Shown one piece after another: positions 44,218 to 53,313 of a stretch of 64,000 nt of DNA. Within the stretch, counting starts at the first letter, position 1, and the number at the start of each line of letters is the position of its first letter. The notes beneath the pieces were generated by a model that was given only the letters and a program-made list of their open reading frames with translations, had not been told where the DNA came from and searched no databases. A program made the translations under genes and the position numbers. Source of the stretch: Tersicoccus mangrovi (GTDB lineage: Bacteria; Actinomycetota; Actinomycetes; Actinomycetales; Micrococcaceae). The stretch lies in assembly GCF_036881825.1 (NCBI RefSeq), contig NZ_JBAJMW010000007.1:62001-126000 (forward strand), written 5' to 3'.

Positions 44218-46881
44218 ATGTGTGGAATCGCCGGTTACTACGGTTTCGGTGAGGACCGGGACCTGCTGGGGGCCATGAACCAGTGCATCGTGCACCGCGG
44301 TCCCGACGGCGAGGGCTACGCCACCGAGGGCCAGGTCGGCCTGGCGCACCGCCGGCTGTCCATCATCGACGTCGCGCACGGCCAGGAGCCGATGTACAGC
44401 GCCGACGGACAGGTGGTGCTGATCTACAACGGCGAGGTCTACAACTACCTCGACCTGCGGGCCGAGCTGGAGGCCCTGGGCCGCACCTTCAGCACCGTCT
44501 CGGACACCGAGGTCGTGCTGCAGGCCTACGAGGAGTGGGGCGACGACGCGTTCGACCGCTTCAACGGCATGTTCGGTTTCGCCATCCACGACCGGCGCAA
44601 CAACCGGCTGGTCCTGGCCCGCGACCACTTCGGCATCAAGCCGCTGTACTTCGCGTCCTTCACCGAGGGCGGCGAGAAGAAGCTGCTGTTCGCCTCCGAG
44701 ATCCGCCCGATCCTCGCCGCGGAGAAGCTGGAGCGGAAGGTCAATGAGCGGATCCTGTACCGCTACCTGCAGTTCCGCATCCACGACGAGGAGTCGGCCA
44801 CCTTCTTCGCCGGCATCGACAAGCTGCTCCCGGGCGAGAAGCTCGTCCTGGACACGACGACGGGTGAGCACACCGTCGCGAAGTTCACCCGCCTCGAGGA
44901 GGAGCTGGCCGAGCTCTCCTCGGTCGAGCGGCCCTACGACCAGAGCGTCATCGACGAGTACCGGGAGCGGTTCACCGAGGGCGTGCGGCTCCGGCTTCAG
45001 TCCGAGGTGCCGGTCGGTACGGCCCTGTCCGGCGGCCTGGACTCCTCCGCCGTCGTGGTGACCATCAACAAGCTGATGCAGGAGAAGGCCGCCGCGACCG
45101 ACTCGCTCGGCGCCAAGCAGCAGACCTTCTCCGCCGTCTTCCCCAACTCGATCAACGACGAGGAGAAGTACGCCGACGCCGTCCTGGCCAGCGTCAAGGG
45201 CAACGTCGAGAGCCACAAGATCCTGCCGAAGGCGCACGAGTTCGCCGAGGACCTGCTCGACTTCGTCCGCACCCAGGAGGAGCCGATCATCTCCTCGGGC
45301 CCCTACGCCCAGTACCGGGTGATGAAGAAGGCCTCCGAGACCGTCACCGTGCTGCTCGACGGGCAGGGCGCCGACGAGATGATGGCCGGCTACATCCCCT
45401 ACTACTTCGCCTACCTCGGCCAGCTGCGCAAGAACAAGCAGTGGGACAAGCTGGCCAAGGAGATGGCCAACGCCACCGACATCTTCTACCGGCTCGGCCG
45501 CTTCCGGATCCAGTCGAAGCTGACGCTGAAGAAGGACCTGACGATCTCCTCGCTGCTGCGCAAGGAGTGGACCGGCAAGTTCGCCGGCGAGACGTTCCGC
45601 GTCATCGGCGACAACCTCAAGCTGCGCCTGATCGACGACCTGTTCCGCAAGTCGCTGCCGTCGGTGCTGCGGTACGAGGACAAGAACACGATGCGCTGGT
45701 CGCTCGAGGGGCGTGTGCCGTTCCTCGACAAGGAGGTCGTGAAGTTCCTGTTCTCGCTCTCGGACGAGGCGATCATCAAGGACGGCTGGAACAAGCGGAT
45801 CCTGCGCGACGCGACCCGCGGCCTCCTGCCGTCGATGATCAGCGACCGGCGGAACAAGATCGGCTTCACCACCCCCGAGGCGGAGTGGTTCAAGCTGATG
45901 AAGGAGCGGATCTACGAGATCTTCCTCTCGTCCTCCTTCGAGGATCGGCCGTACTGGGATCAGGACGCCGTGCTGTACGCGTTCGAGGAGTACCTGCAGG
46001 ACCGCAACGGTGCCTCGACCATGGTGTTCTGGCGGCTGCTCAACGTCGAGCTGTGGCTGCGCGAGTTCATCGACGGCGCCCCGGCTCCCAAGGCCGGCAA
46101 GGTCGACAAGACGGACTACGAGCCGAACCCGGGCAAGCAGCTCGAGCTGACGGTGCCGAACGGCCACACGTTCCGCCGCTACCCGCTGCGCACCGACATC
46201 TTCTACCGGGACACCGACTTCGAGCCGGCCGTGATCGGCTACGTGTCCCGGTTCGTCGACGGAATCGGGGAGGCCGGTGACGACCACGCCACCGCGCTGA
46301 ACAATTCCCCGTGGTACCTGTTCGTCTCCGAGAAGATCGTCGCCATGACTCAGGGCCGGTCCATCCCGGTGTGGGACATCAAGGTCTCCCCCGCCGCGCG
46401 GATGCTCTCGAAGGCCGTCGTGCGCAACCCCGGCGGCATCGGCCTGGCCAGCCCGTGGTCGATGCAGCTGGCGATCGACGAGGTGGGCCTGCCGCGGATC
46501 CTCTACGCGTCCGCCCGCTCCGTCGTCGGCAAGTTCCAGGGCAAGAAGGGCGTGTTCTACGAGGTGGCCGGCGGCAACATCAACGCCATCGACGGCGCCG
46601 CCGGGTACCAGGTGGGCACCTCCACCCACTCGGTCAAGCTCGCCCCGAAGGACCCCGAGAAGGTCGCCGACCGGCTGTCCGAGTTGATCCGTCGGACCGT
46701 CCCCGCCCAGTACGCGGCGACGTTCGCGGGCACGGCGATCATGGACGCCAACGACCTCGGCGTCGTCTGCCTGGGCAACGGCACCGACCTGGACAAGGCC
46801 ACCGTCGAGGCGATCTTCAAGGACAACCCGCAGGGCCAGACCACCGAGCAGACCCCGATGTCGATCGTGGTCGCGCGGTAG
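44218..46881 (+). CDS. asnB: asparagine synthetase-type amidotransferase fused to an F420-0:glutamate ligase-like domain
   Basis: 887 residues. Residues 1-620 are a complete glutamine-hydrolysing asparagine synthetase: Cys2 nucleophile (MCGIAGYYGF), HRGPDGEG, YNGEVYNY, DTEVVL, then the synthetase PP-loop SGGLDSSA (271-278), LLDGQGADEMMAGY and SLEGRVPFLD. After a linker (621-650), residues 653-887 match F420_ligase/CofE-like proteins: YPLRTDIF, FVSEKIVAMTQGR (702-714), the PGGIGLASPWSMQLAIDEVGLPRIL block, IDGAAGY, MDANDLGVVCLGNGTD and EQTPMSIVVAR. Standard AsnB lacks this. Such ligase domains join amino acids to carboxylates by amide bonds, so the pair could make a glutaminyl/asparaginyl product; its actual substrate is unknown. 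ATG 44218 gives the required Cys2. Confidence 0.88.
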   Translation: MCGIAGYYGFGEDRDLLGAMNQCIVHRGPDGEGYATEGQVGLAHRRLSIIDVAHGQEPMYSADGQVVLIYNGEVYNYLDLRAELEALGRTFSTVSDTEVVLQAYEEWGDDAFDRFNGMFGFAIHDRRNNRLVLARDHFGIKPLYFASFTEGGEKKLLFASEIRPILAAEKLERKVNERILYRYLQFRIHDEESATFFAGIDKLLPGEKLVLDTTTGEHTVAKFTRLEEELAELSSVERPYDQSVIDEYRERFTEGVRLRLQSEVPVGTALSGGLDSSAVVVTINKLMQEKAAATDSLGAKQQTFSAVFPNSINDEEKYADAVLASVKGNVESHKILPKAHEFAEDLLDFVRTQEEPIISSGPYAQYRVMKKASETVTVLLDGQGADEMMAGYIPYYFAYLGQLRKNKQWDKLAKEMANATDIFYRLGRFRIQSKLTLKKDLTISSLLRKEWTGKFAGETFRVIGDNLKLRLIDDLFRKSLPSVLRYEDKNTMRWSLEGRVPFLDKEVVKFLFSLSDEAIIKDGWNKRILRDATRGLLPSMISDRRNKIGFTTPEAEWFKLMKERIYEIFLSSSFEDRPYWDQDAVLYAFEEYLQDRNGASTMVFWRLLNVELWLREFIDGAPAPKAGKVDKTDYEPNPGKQLELTVPNGHTFRRYPLRTDIFYRDTDFEPAVIGYVSRFVDGIGEAGDDHATALNNSPWYLFVSEKIVAMTQGRSIPVWDIKVSPAARMLSKAVVRNPGGIGLASPWSMQLAIDEVGLPRILYASARSVVGKFQGKKGVFYEVAGGNINAIDGAAGYQVGTSTHSVKLAPKDPEKVADRLSELIRRTVPAQYAATFAGTAIMDANDLGVVCLGNGTDLDKATVEAIFKDNPQGQTTEQTPMSIVVAR

Positions 46882-46911
46882 TCACGCGTTCGACGTCAGT
46901 CGCTCGACAAG

Positions 46912-46945
46912 AAGGGCGGGATCCGGTTCTCCGGGTCCCGCCCTT
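46912..46945. terminator. terminator between asnB-type gene and the convergent membrane protein gene
   Basis: A 15-bp stem with one G-U pair (46912-46926 with 46931-46945) and TTCT loop, 30 bp past the stop; works in both directions. Confidence 0.8.
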
Positions 46946-46982
46946 CGTCGTCTCCGACGGTCTCGTGCGCTGGCTGCGCTCG

Positions 46983-47600
46983 TCAGCCCCGGAGGATCGA
47001 GGCGGGCATGCGCACCCGCGCCTCGGTCGGTGCTCGCAGCAGCCGCACGCGGGCGAGCACGAGGCCGGCGACGATCGCGCCGAGCCCGCCCGTCGTCATG
47101 TCGCCGATCGTGTCGTCGTAGCTGACGAAGATCTGGGCGGTGATGAAGGTGCGGCCGAACCACTCGACCATCTCCCACACCGCGCTCATGGCGAGCCCGA
47201 TCACGGCGGTGAGCACGACGGGCGCGATCACCCGGACGCCCGCCGCCCGCGGTGGTGCCACGATGCCGAGCTCGGCCAGCAGCAGGTAGGCGGCCGCGCT
47301 GACGACCCCGGTGCACACGAAGTGCACCGGCACGTCCCACCAGTCGACCGTCGTGTACAGGTCGAGGACGTTGCTCCACCCTGCGACGAGCAGCGAGGCG
47401 ACGTAGACGATGTCGAAGCCCGAGCGCACGCCGAGGAAGCGCGGCACGAGCAGGCCGGGCAGCACGAAGGCGAGGATCCCGGCGTCGGTCAGGCTCCAGC
47501 CGACCCCGGCGACGACGATGCCGAGAACGCCGACGATGCGCAGGACGTCGGCGATGATCTCGCCGACCGCTGCTGGTGGCCGCAGGAAGTTCTCGATCAC
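46983..47600 (-). CDS. DUF2238/YjdF-like integral membrane protein
   Basis: 205 residues with about six membrane helices. Conserved polar positions WWDVPVHFVCTG, WEMVEWFGR and YDDTIGDMTTGGLGA match the pattern of DUF2238 (YjdF) proteins; function is unknown. GTG 47600 overlaps the stop of the upstream EEP hydrolase (GTGA), so the two genes are co-expressed. Confidence 0.7.
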   Translation of the reverse strand: MIENFLRPPAAVGEIIADVLRIVGVLGIVVAGVGWSLTDAGILAFVLPGLLVPRFLGVRSGFDIVYVASLLVAGWSNVLDLYTTVDWWDVPVHFVCTGVVSAAAYLLLAELGIVAPPRAAGVRVIAPVVLTAVIGLAMSAVWEMVEWFGRTFITAQIFVSYDDTIGDMTTGGLGAIVAGLVLARVRLLRAPTEARVRMPASILRG

Positions 47601-48439
47601 GGGACGTCACCCGGGGCGTCGGCGTCGGGCAGCCGCACGATCGCCTGGACCGGCAGGTGGTCCGTGGGCCACACGCCGTCGGGTCGGCGGGCGTTCATCC
47701 CGGCGCGACGGACGTCGATGTCCGGTGTCGTGACGATCCAGTCGATGCGGCGTCCTCCGGCTCGCGGCTGCCGGTAGTTGGCGAAGGTGCCCCACGGTGG
47801 GGTGATCCGCAGGTCCGCCGCGCTCCAGGCGTCCTCGAGGGCGTCGTCGGCCAGCAGCGTCTGCACCGACGGCGACCGCTGGCCCGCGTTGAGGTCGCCG
47901 GTCACGATCGCCGGCAGCCCGTGGCCGGCGACCGTCTTGCGGACGGCCTCGGCGGACCGAACGCGGGAGCGCCGGGAGAGGTGGTCGAAATGGGTGTTGA
48001 CCGCGAGGAAGAGGGCGCCGGTGGCGCGGTCGCGCAGCTGGGCGAGGACCATGATGCGCGGCACCATGTTGCCCCACGACGTCGATCCCGGCACGTCCGG
48101 GGTGTCGGAGAGGGCGGCCTGCTCCCAGCCGACCAGCTCGAGACGACCGGCGTCGTAGAACAGGGGGCAGCCCTCGCCGCCGCCGTCGGCGTTGCGGCCG
48201 TGGCCGACCCGACCGTAGCGCTCCCCGAGCGCCTCGTGGAGGGCGTCCGCCTGGTCGGGCATCGCCTCCTGGACGCCGAGGACGGTGGGCCGTTCGGCGC
48301 GCACGAGCGCCTGGACCGCCGGGCGACGGTTTGCCCACCGGTCCGCGCGGCGGGGCGTCATCCGGATGCGCCGCCGCACGTTCAGGGTCATGACGTGCAC
48401 GTCGGGACGCGCCGGTGGCCCGATCAGCGCGTCGTTCAT
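47597..48439 (-). CDS. endonuclease/exonuclease/phosphatase family protein
   Basis: 280 residues of the EEP fold: MTLNVRRR (Asn), VLGVQEAMPDQ (Glu, metal), VNTHFDHLSRRSR (His), VTGDLNAGQRS (Asp/Asn), RRIDWIVTT and WPTDHLPVQAIV (final Asp/His). All catalytic positions are intact. Substrates in this family range from DNA to phospholipids; with no signal peptide it is likely cytosolic. ATG 48439. Confidence 0.85.
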   Translation of the reverse strand: MNDALIGPPARPDVHVMTLNVRRRIRMTPRRADRWANRRPAVQALVRAERPTVLGVQEAMPDQADALHEALGERYGRVGHGRNADGGGEGCPLFYDAGRLELVGWEQAALSDTPDVPGSTSWGNMVPRIMVLAQLRDRATGALFLAVNTHFDHLSRRSRVRSAEAVRKTVAGHGLPAIVTGDLNAGQRSPSVQTLLADDALEDAWSAADLRITPPWGTFANYRQPRAGGRRIDWIVTTPDIDVRRAGMNARRPDGVWPTDHLPVQAIVRLPDADAPGDVP

Positions 48440-48487
48440 GGCTCCACCGTACGACGGGAAGCGTCCGATGTCTCGGTTGTCGAGAGG

Positions 48488-49282
48488 TCAGCGTGCCGGT
48501 TGGCGGAGGCGTGCACGGAGCGGGTCGACGCCGGTCCGGGTACGCCGTAGGGTCCGCACCGGCTGCAGGTCGTCGGGCCAGTGGATGACGACGGTGCGCA
48601 TCCCCCGCCGCAACCGGTGCGCGAAGGCGCGGCCGCTGAAGAACGGCCGCATCGACATGCCCATCGACGCCGTCGGCAGATAGCGGATCCGGTGCCGCTC
48701 CCCCAGGTGGAAGGAGAGGTCGAGGTCGTCGTGCAGCAGCGGGTCGTGCCGGTGCACCGACTCACGGACGTCGCGCCAGGCGTCGCGGCGCATCCCCAGG
48801 TTCGAGCCGAACAGCGGGAGGTGGCCGAGTGCCGCGGACGCGGCCAGGGCGTAGGCGCCGAGATAGATCGTGGCGAGCGGGTCCCGCAGCGCCGTCGGGC
48901 CGTCCGTGAACCGGGCGCGTCCGGTGAACGCCGCCACCTCGGGGCTGTGAGCGAATGCGTCGACCATCGTCGCGATCCAGGTCGGGGCCGGCAGGCAGTC
49001 GGCGTCGAGGCGCAGGATCAGGTCGCCGGTGGCGGCGTCGTAACCGGTGGCGCTGGCGGCGGGGATGCCCGGGGCCGGGCACGGCAGGACGCGAGCACCG
49101 GCGCGGCGGGCGATCGCGGCGGAGTCGTCGGTCGAGTTGTTGTCGACGACGACGATCTCGTCGGCATGCCGCGACTGCAGCGCCAGGGCGTGCAGGCACA
49201 CGGTCAGGGCCACGGCGTCGTCCTTGACGGGGATGACGACGGAGACGGTGGGTTCCGCGGCTGGTGAGATCAGCTCTGCCAC
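48488..49282 (-). CDS. family 2 glycosyltransferase
   Basis: 264 residues, GT-A fold: VSVVIPVKDDAVALTVCL, EIVVVDNNSTDDSAAIARRAGA, the metal-binding RLDADCLPAPTWI, NLGMRRDAW and HDDLDLSFHLG (acid region). It transfers a sugar from a nucleotide donor to an unknown acceptor, possibly cell-surface glycan; no membrane helices are obvious. GTG 49282 starts just before the first strand and overlaps the VapC-type toxin end by 13 bp. Confidence 0.85.
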   Translation of the reverse strand: MAELISPAAEPTVSVVIPVKDDAVALTVCLHALALQSRHADEIVVVDNNSTDDSAAIARRAGARVLPCPAPGIPAASATGYDAATGDLILRLDADCLPAPTWIATMVDAFAHSPEVAAFTGRARFTDGPTALRDPLATIYLGAYALAASAALGHLPLFGSNLGMRRDAWRDVRESVHRHDPLLHDDLDLSFHLGERHRIRYLPTASMGMSMRPFFSGRAFAHRLRRGMRTVVIHWPDDLQPVRTLRRTRTGVDPLRARLRQPAR

Positions 49283-49689
49283 GGGTTCAGCACCGTCAAT
49301 CCGTCGATGTCGCGGAAGTCCTTCAGATTCCGGGTCGCAAGATCGGCGGCTCTCGCCAGACAGATCCCGGCGATCTCCGCATCGGCCAGCCCGATGATTC
49401 GACCGCTTGATTGCGCTTTCACGAGGAGCCTCGCGGTCTGCCGTGCCGCGATCTCGTCGTACGGCAGGACACGGTCGGCGTGACCGTCGACGACCAACTG
49501 CCAACGGCGGGCGAGGTCGTCCCGCCGGTGTCCTGGTGCGACCCGCCCGATGCCTCGCTCGATCTCCTCGACGGTGATCGCCGTGATGCCGACGTCATGA
49601 CGCGCCATCGTCTCGGACCAGGCGACCACGGCCGCGTCGGGCTCCCGCCGCATCAATTCCGAGACGACATTCGTGTCAGCGACGATCAC
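49270..49689 (-). CDS. VapC/FitB-like PIN-domain toxin ribonuclease
   Basis: 139 residues, PIN fold: MIVADTNVVSELM with Asp5, TVEEIERGIG (Glu), GLADAEIAG (Asp) and TRNLKDF with the late Asp. This order matches FitB-type PIN toxins, which cut RNA. GTG 49689 overlaps the antitoxin stop (GTGA), the classical toxin-antitoxin layout. The stop lies within the glycosyltransferase gene start. Confidence 0.9.
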   Translation of the reverse strand: MIVADTNVVSELMRREPDAAVVAWSETMARHDVGITAITVEEIERGIGRVAPGHRRDDLARRWQLVVDGHADRVLPYDEIAARQTARLLVKAQSSGRIIGLADAEIAGICLARAADLATRNLKDFRDIDGLTVLNPWQS

Positions 49690-49922
49690 CCGAGGTCCAC
49701 CGACCTGGGCAGATCGGGTCGGTCGATCGGTTCCAGATCCAGGAAGTGCCGCCCGTCGAACTGCTCGTGCACGGCCGTCAGAATGTTGCCCGACCCGTGA
49801 CCGACGGCGTTGTCGAGGATGTCGCGAACCTCAGCCTCGACGGAGCGGCCATTCTTCGCGGCACGCTCGCGCAGCCTGTCATGCGTCGCGTCTGCCAGCT
49901 TGCGGACCGTGATGGTCGACAT
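49686..49922 (-). CDS. VapB/FitA-like ribbon-helix-helix antitoxin
   Basis: 78 residues: MSTITVRKLADATHDRLRERAAKNGRSVEAEVRDIL is the FitA-type RHH DNA-binding region; the C-terminal half would wrap the toxin. It neutralises the following PIN toxin and represses its own promoter, where a near-perfect 19-bp dyad lies (49941-49959). ATG 49922 with GAGGAGGC upstream. Confidence 0.9.
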   Translation of the reverse strand: MSTITVRKLADATHDRLRERAAKNGRSVEAEVRDILDNAVGHGSGNILTAVHEQFDGRHFLDLEPIDRPDLPRSVDLG

Positions 49923-49940
49923 GAACGCCTCCTCACCGAA

Positions 49941-49959
49941 TTGACAGCAATGCTATCAA
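49941..49959. promoter_or_regulatory. 19-bp dyad operator upstream of vapB/fitA-like gene
   Basis: TTGACAGCAATGCTATCAA: 9-bp arms with one mismatched pair around a central base, 19 bp upstream of the antitoxin ATG. Fits autoregulation by the RHH antitoxin/toxin complex. Confidence 0.65.
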
Positions 49960-50040
49960 GGATGGCGAAGCACCGGGGCGCCGTCGCTGTTCCGTCATGC
50001 GCCCTGCGGTTCTGTCAGTGGCCTGTGGCACAGTGAAAGC

Positions 50041-52128
50041 ATGACGACCACCTCGCCGACCACCACCCCGGTCGCGCAGCCCAACCCGCTGCTGACCGCC
50101 TCCGCGCTGCCCTATGGCCTGCCCGACTACGGCGCCGTCGTGCCCGAACACTATCGGGAGGCCATCGAGGCCGGCATCGAGACCCGCCGCGCGGAGATCG
50201 AGCTGATCGTCGCCAACCCTGAGCCGGCCACGGTCGAGAACACCCTGGTACGCCTGGACACCGCCGGTCAGTTGCTGCGCCGCGCCGCGCTGGCGTTCTT
50301 CACCGTCCAGCTCGCCGACGCGACCCCCGCGATCACGGACCTGGCCGCCGCGCTCAAGCCGGCGATGCAGGCGGCCGACGACGACGTCGTGCTCGACCGT
50401 GCCCTCTACGAGCGGATCCGCGCGGTGGATCTGACGGACGCCGACGACGAGACGCGCCGTCTCGCGGAGGACCTCCTGCGCGACGCCGTGCACCGCGGCA
50501 TCGAACTCGACGACGTCGCCCAGCAGCGGGTCCGCGAGATCAACACGACCGTCGCCGAGCTGACGACCGAGTTCTCGGCCCTCGTGCAGCAGGAGGGCAA
50601 CGACGCCGCGGTGCTGGTCGACAGCGCCGAGGAGCTGGACGGCCTGTCGGCGGACGACATCGCCGCCGCCGCGCAGGCCGCCGAGGAGGCCGGCCACCCC
50701 GGCCAGTACCTCATCACCCTGATCCTGCCGTCCAACCAGCCCGTCCTCGCCACTTTGACGGACGGCGCGACCCGGCGGCGCATCCACACCGCGTCCGTCA
50801 ACCGCGGGCTCGGTGCGCGGGCGGCCAACAGCGCCGAGAACGGCGGGGACGCTCCCACGTCACGCGTCGACGTCACCCCCATCGCGGCCCGCGTGGCCGC
50901 CCTGCGCGCCGAGAAGGCGCAGCTGTTCGGCTTCGCCAACTACGCCGAGTACGCCGTCGAGAACCAGACCGCGCCGGACTACGCGAGCGTCCGCGCCATG
51001 CTCGAGCGGCTCGCCCCGGCCGCCGTCCGCAACGCCGGCGACGAGCGGGACGCCCTGGCCGAGGCCGCGGGCACGGCCGTCGAGGCGTGGGACTGGTCCT
51101 TCTGGTCCGACGCGGTGCGCCGCGAGCGGTACGGCGTCGACGGCGCGGCGCTGCGCCCGTGGTTCGAGCTGGACCGCGTGCTCACCGACGGCGTGTTCTT
51201 CGCCGCCCACGAGCTCTACGGGCTGAGCTTCACCGAGCGGACCGACCTGGTCGGCTACCACCCCGACGTGCGGGTCTGGGAGGTGCACGACGCCGACGGG
51301 ACGGGTCTCGGCCTGTTCCTCGGCGACTACTGGACGCGGCCCACCAAGAACGGTGGCGCCTGGATGAACCCGATCGTCGAGCAGTCCCGCCTGCTCGGGG
51401 ACAAGCCGGTGGTCGTCAACAACCTCAACCTGACGAAGCCGGCACCGGGCGAGCCCGCCCTGCTGACGCTCGACGAGGTCACCACCTGCTTCCACGAGTT
51501 CGGCCACGCCCTGCACGGACTGCTCTCGGACGTCACGTACCGCCGGCTCAGCGGCACGGACGTGCCCCGGGACTTCGTCGAGTACCCCTCGCAGGTCAAC
51601 GAGATGTGGATGCTGTGGCCGGAGGTGCTGGCCAACTACGCGCGCCACCACCGCACCGGTGAGCCGCTGCCGGACGAGACGGTCCGGAAGCTGCTCGCCG
51701 CCCAGCAGTGGGGCGAGGGCTTTGCGACGACGGAGTACCTCGGCGCCGCGCTGCTCGACCTCGCCTGGCACGAGCAGACCGGCATCGAGCCCGTCGCCGA
51801 CCCCCTCGCCTTCGAGCAGGAGGCGCTCTCCCGGGCCGGGCTCGCCGTCGAGGCCGTGCCCCCGCGCTACCGCACCGGCTACTTCAAGCACATCTTCGCC
51901 AGCGAGTACGCGGCCGGCTACTACTCCTACATCTGGTCCGAGGTGCTCGACGCGGACACCGTCGAGTGGTTCCGCGAGAACGGCGGCCTGACCCGCGAGA
52001 ACGGCGACACGTTCCGCCGCGAGCTGCTTGGACGCGGCAACAGTCGTGACCCGCTCGCCTCGTTTCGGGCGTTCCGTGGGCGCGACGCCGCGGTCGAGCC
52101 GCTCCTGACCCGCCGGGGGCTCGGCTGA
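50041..52128 (+). CDS. dcp: M3 family peptidyl-dipeptidase (Dcp-like)
   Basis: 695-residue zinc metallopeptidase, the usual Dcp length. Zinc motif HEFGH at 485-489 (TTCFHEFGHALHGLL) with the third ligand Glu in DFVEYPSQVNEMW, and the Dcp-type ending YAAGYYSYIWSEVLDAD and FRRELLGRGNSRDP. It removes dipeptides from C-termini of oligopeptides in the cytoplasm; no signal peptide. ATG 50041. Its stop shares a base with the ATG of the following alarmone synthetase (TGATG). Confidence 0.93.
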   Translation: MTTTSPTTTPVAQPNPLLTASALPYGLPDYGAVVPEHYREAIEAGIETRRAEIELIVANPEPATVENTLVRLDTAGQLLRRAALAFFTVQLADATPAITDLAAALKPAMQAADDDVVLDRALYERIRAVDLTDADDETRRLAEDLLRDAVHRGIELDDVAQQRVREINTTVAELTTEFSALVQQEGNDAAVLVDSAEELDGLSADDIAAAAQAAEEAGHPGQYLITLILPSNQPVLATLTDGATRRRIHTASVNRGLGARAANSAENGGDAPTSRVDVTPIAARVAALRAEKAQLFGFANYAEYAVENQTAPDYASVRAMLERLAPAAVRNAGDERDALAEAAGTAVEAWDWSFWSDAVRRERYGVDGAALRPWFELDRVLTDGVFFAAHELYGLSFTERTDLVGYHPDVRVWEVHDADGTGLGLFLGDYWTRPTKNGGAWMNPIVEQSRLLGDKPVVVNNLNLTKPAPGEPALLTLDEVTTCFHEFGHALHGLLSDVTYRRLSGTDVPRDFVEYPSQVNEMWMLWPEVLANYARHHRTGEPLPDETVRKLLAAQQWGEGFATTEYLGAALLDLAWHEQTGIEPVADPLAFEQEALSRAGLAVEAVPPRYRTGYFKHIFASEYAAGYYSYIWSEVLDADTVEWFRENGGLTRENGDTFRRELLGRGNSRDPLASFRAFRGRDAAVEPLLTRRGLG

Positions 52129-53186
52129 TGACCGACCGGAACGACCGCACCACCCCCGCCGCGCCGGCCCACTCCCCTGCCGGCGCCACGCGGCAGACGC
52201 GTCCGCGGACCGCGGAGACAAGCGTCGTGCCCACCGAGCGGGACATCGCCCGTGCGGTCGAGGACCTGTACGCCCGCCGGATGCCGGACTGGGAGCAGGC
52301 ACGGAAGCGGGCGCAGGGCGTGCTGACCCGGGTCGCCCGGGCGACCACCGCGGGCGGTGACGCCAGCCGGCTCGACGTCAGCCAGTCCCGCATCAAGGAC
52401 CGGCTCCGGGCCGCGGACAAGATGCGCCGGGTGCTGCGCGACGAGCCCGAGCTGGCGCCGTTCGTCCGGTCCGACCCCGAGCGCGTGGTGCCCGACGTCG
52501 TCGGCCTCAAGGTGCTCTGCAAGACGCCCCGCGACCTGGCCGACGTGGTGGAGGCGCTGCGGGAGTACTGCGCGTCCGCCGACTCGGACGTCGATCTCAT
52601 CCAGGTGCGCGACTACGTCTCCGCCCCGAAGGAATCCGGCTACCGGGCGTTCCACCTGCTGATGCGGGTGCCCATCGACGGGACGGACGGGCCCGACGCG
52701 GTGAGCGTCGAGGTGCAGGTCAAGACCCGGTTGCAGGACGCGTGGAGCGAGCTGACCCACGAGGACATGTACAAGCCCGGCGGCGCCCTGAAACCGGACC
52801 GCTTCCACACCTCGGTGGCGCGGGCGATGGCGGGACTGCTGTCCGAGGTGGACATGCTCGCGGACGAGCTGGCCACGGAGCTGGACGCCCGCACCGAGGG
52901 CGGCGAGGAACGCCGGGAAGCGGTCGTGATCGACGGCGAGGCGGCGACCCACCGGGGCCGGCGCACCGTCACCGTGCGCACGACGGGGGCCCGCTTCGCC
53001 CTCGCCGTGGACGCGGAAGGCCGGCAGGGCCTCATCCCGGCCCCGCGGATCAAGGAACTGCTCGGCAGTGACGCGCGCATCGACGTCGACGACCACCTGG
53101 ATGTCGGCGACGAGCTGACCGTCGACGTCGAGGAGAACAGCAAGGGCCTCTACTACTACCCGGTGGAGTTGCCGGCGCGGGACTGA
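52128..53186 (+). CDS. small alarmone synthetase-like RelA/SpoT-domain protein
   Basis: 352 residues. After a disordered 35-residue N-terminus comes a RelA/SpoT nucleotidyltransferase domain: SQSRIKDRLRAADKM (nucleotide-binding region), PDVVGLKVLCKTPRDL, APKESGYRAFHLLMRVP and VEVQVKTRLQDAWSELTHEDMYK. There is no HD hydrolase, TGS or ACT domain, so it would be a synthetase only. The usual GxR in the first metal strand reads GLK, so activity should not be assumed. A C-terminal domain (about 265-352, rich in beta strands, VEVEENSKG-like end) is extra to short SAS enzymes. Coupled to the dcp-like gene by a TGATG overlap. Confidence 0.85.
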   Translation: MTDRNDRTTPAAPAHSPAGATRQTRPRTAETSVVPTERDIARAVEDLYARRMPDWEQARKRAQGVLTRVARATTAGGDASRLDVSQSRIKDRLRAADKMRRVLRDEPELAPFVRSDPERVVPDVVGLKVLCKTPRDLADVVEALREYCASADSDVDLIQVRDYVSAPKESGYRAFHLLMRVPIDGTDGPDAVSVEVQVKTRLQDAWSELTHEDMYKPGGALKPDRFHTSVARAMAGLLSEVDMLADELATELDARTEGGEERREAVVIDGEAATHRGRRTVTVRTTGARFALAVDAEGRQGLIPAPRIKELLGSDARIDVDDHLDVGDELTVDVEENSKGLYYYPVELPARD

Positions 53187-53313
53187 ACGGCGGCGCGGAA
53201 CTGCCGTCGGCGCGGCCGGCGGCGCTGCACGGCCGCGACGGAGCTCGGCGCGACCGGACTCACGCGACCGGCGCCGGGCTGCGGCACCGGCCATGTGCTG
53301 GCGGAGCGTCAGC

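Noticed and set aside
44173..46629. 818-codon minus-strand frame opposite the asnB-type gene
   Set aside because: Leu/Val/Asp/Gly-rich antisense reading with no recognised domain.
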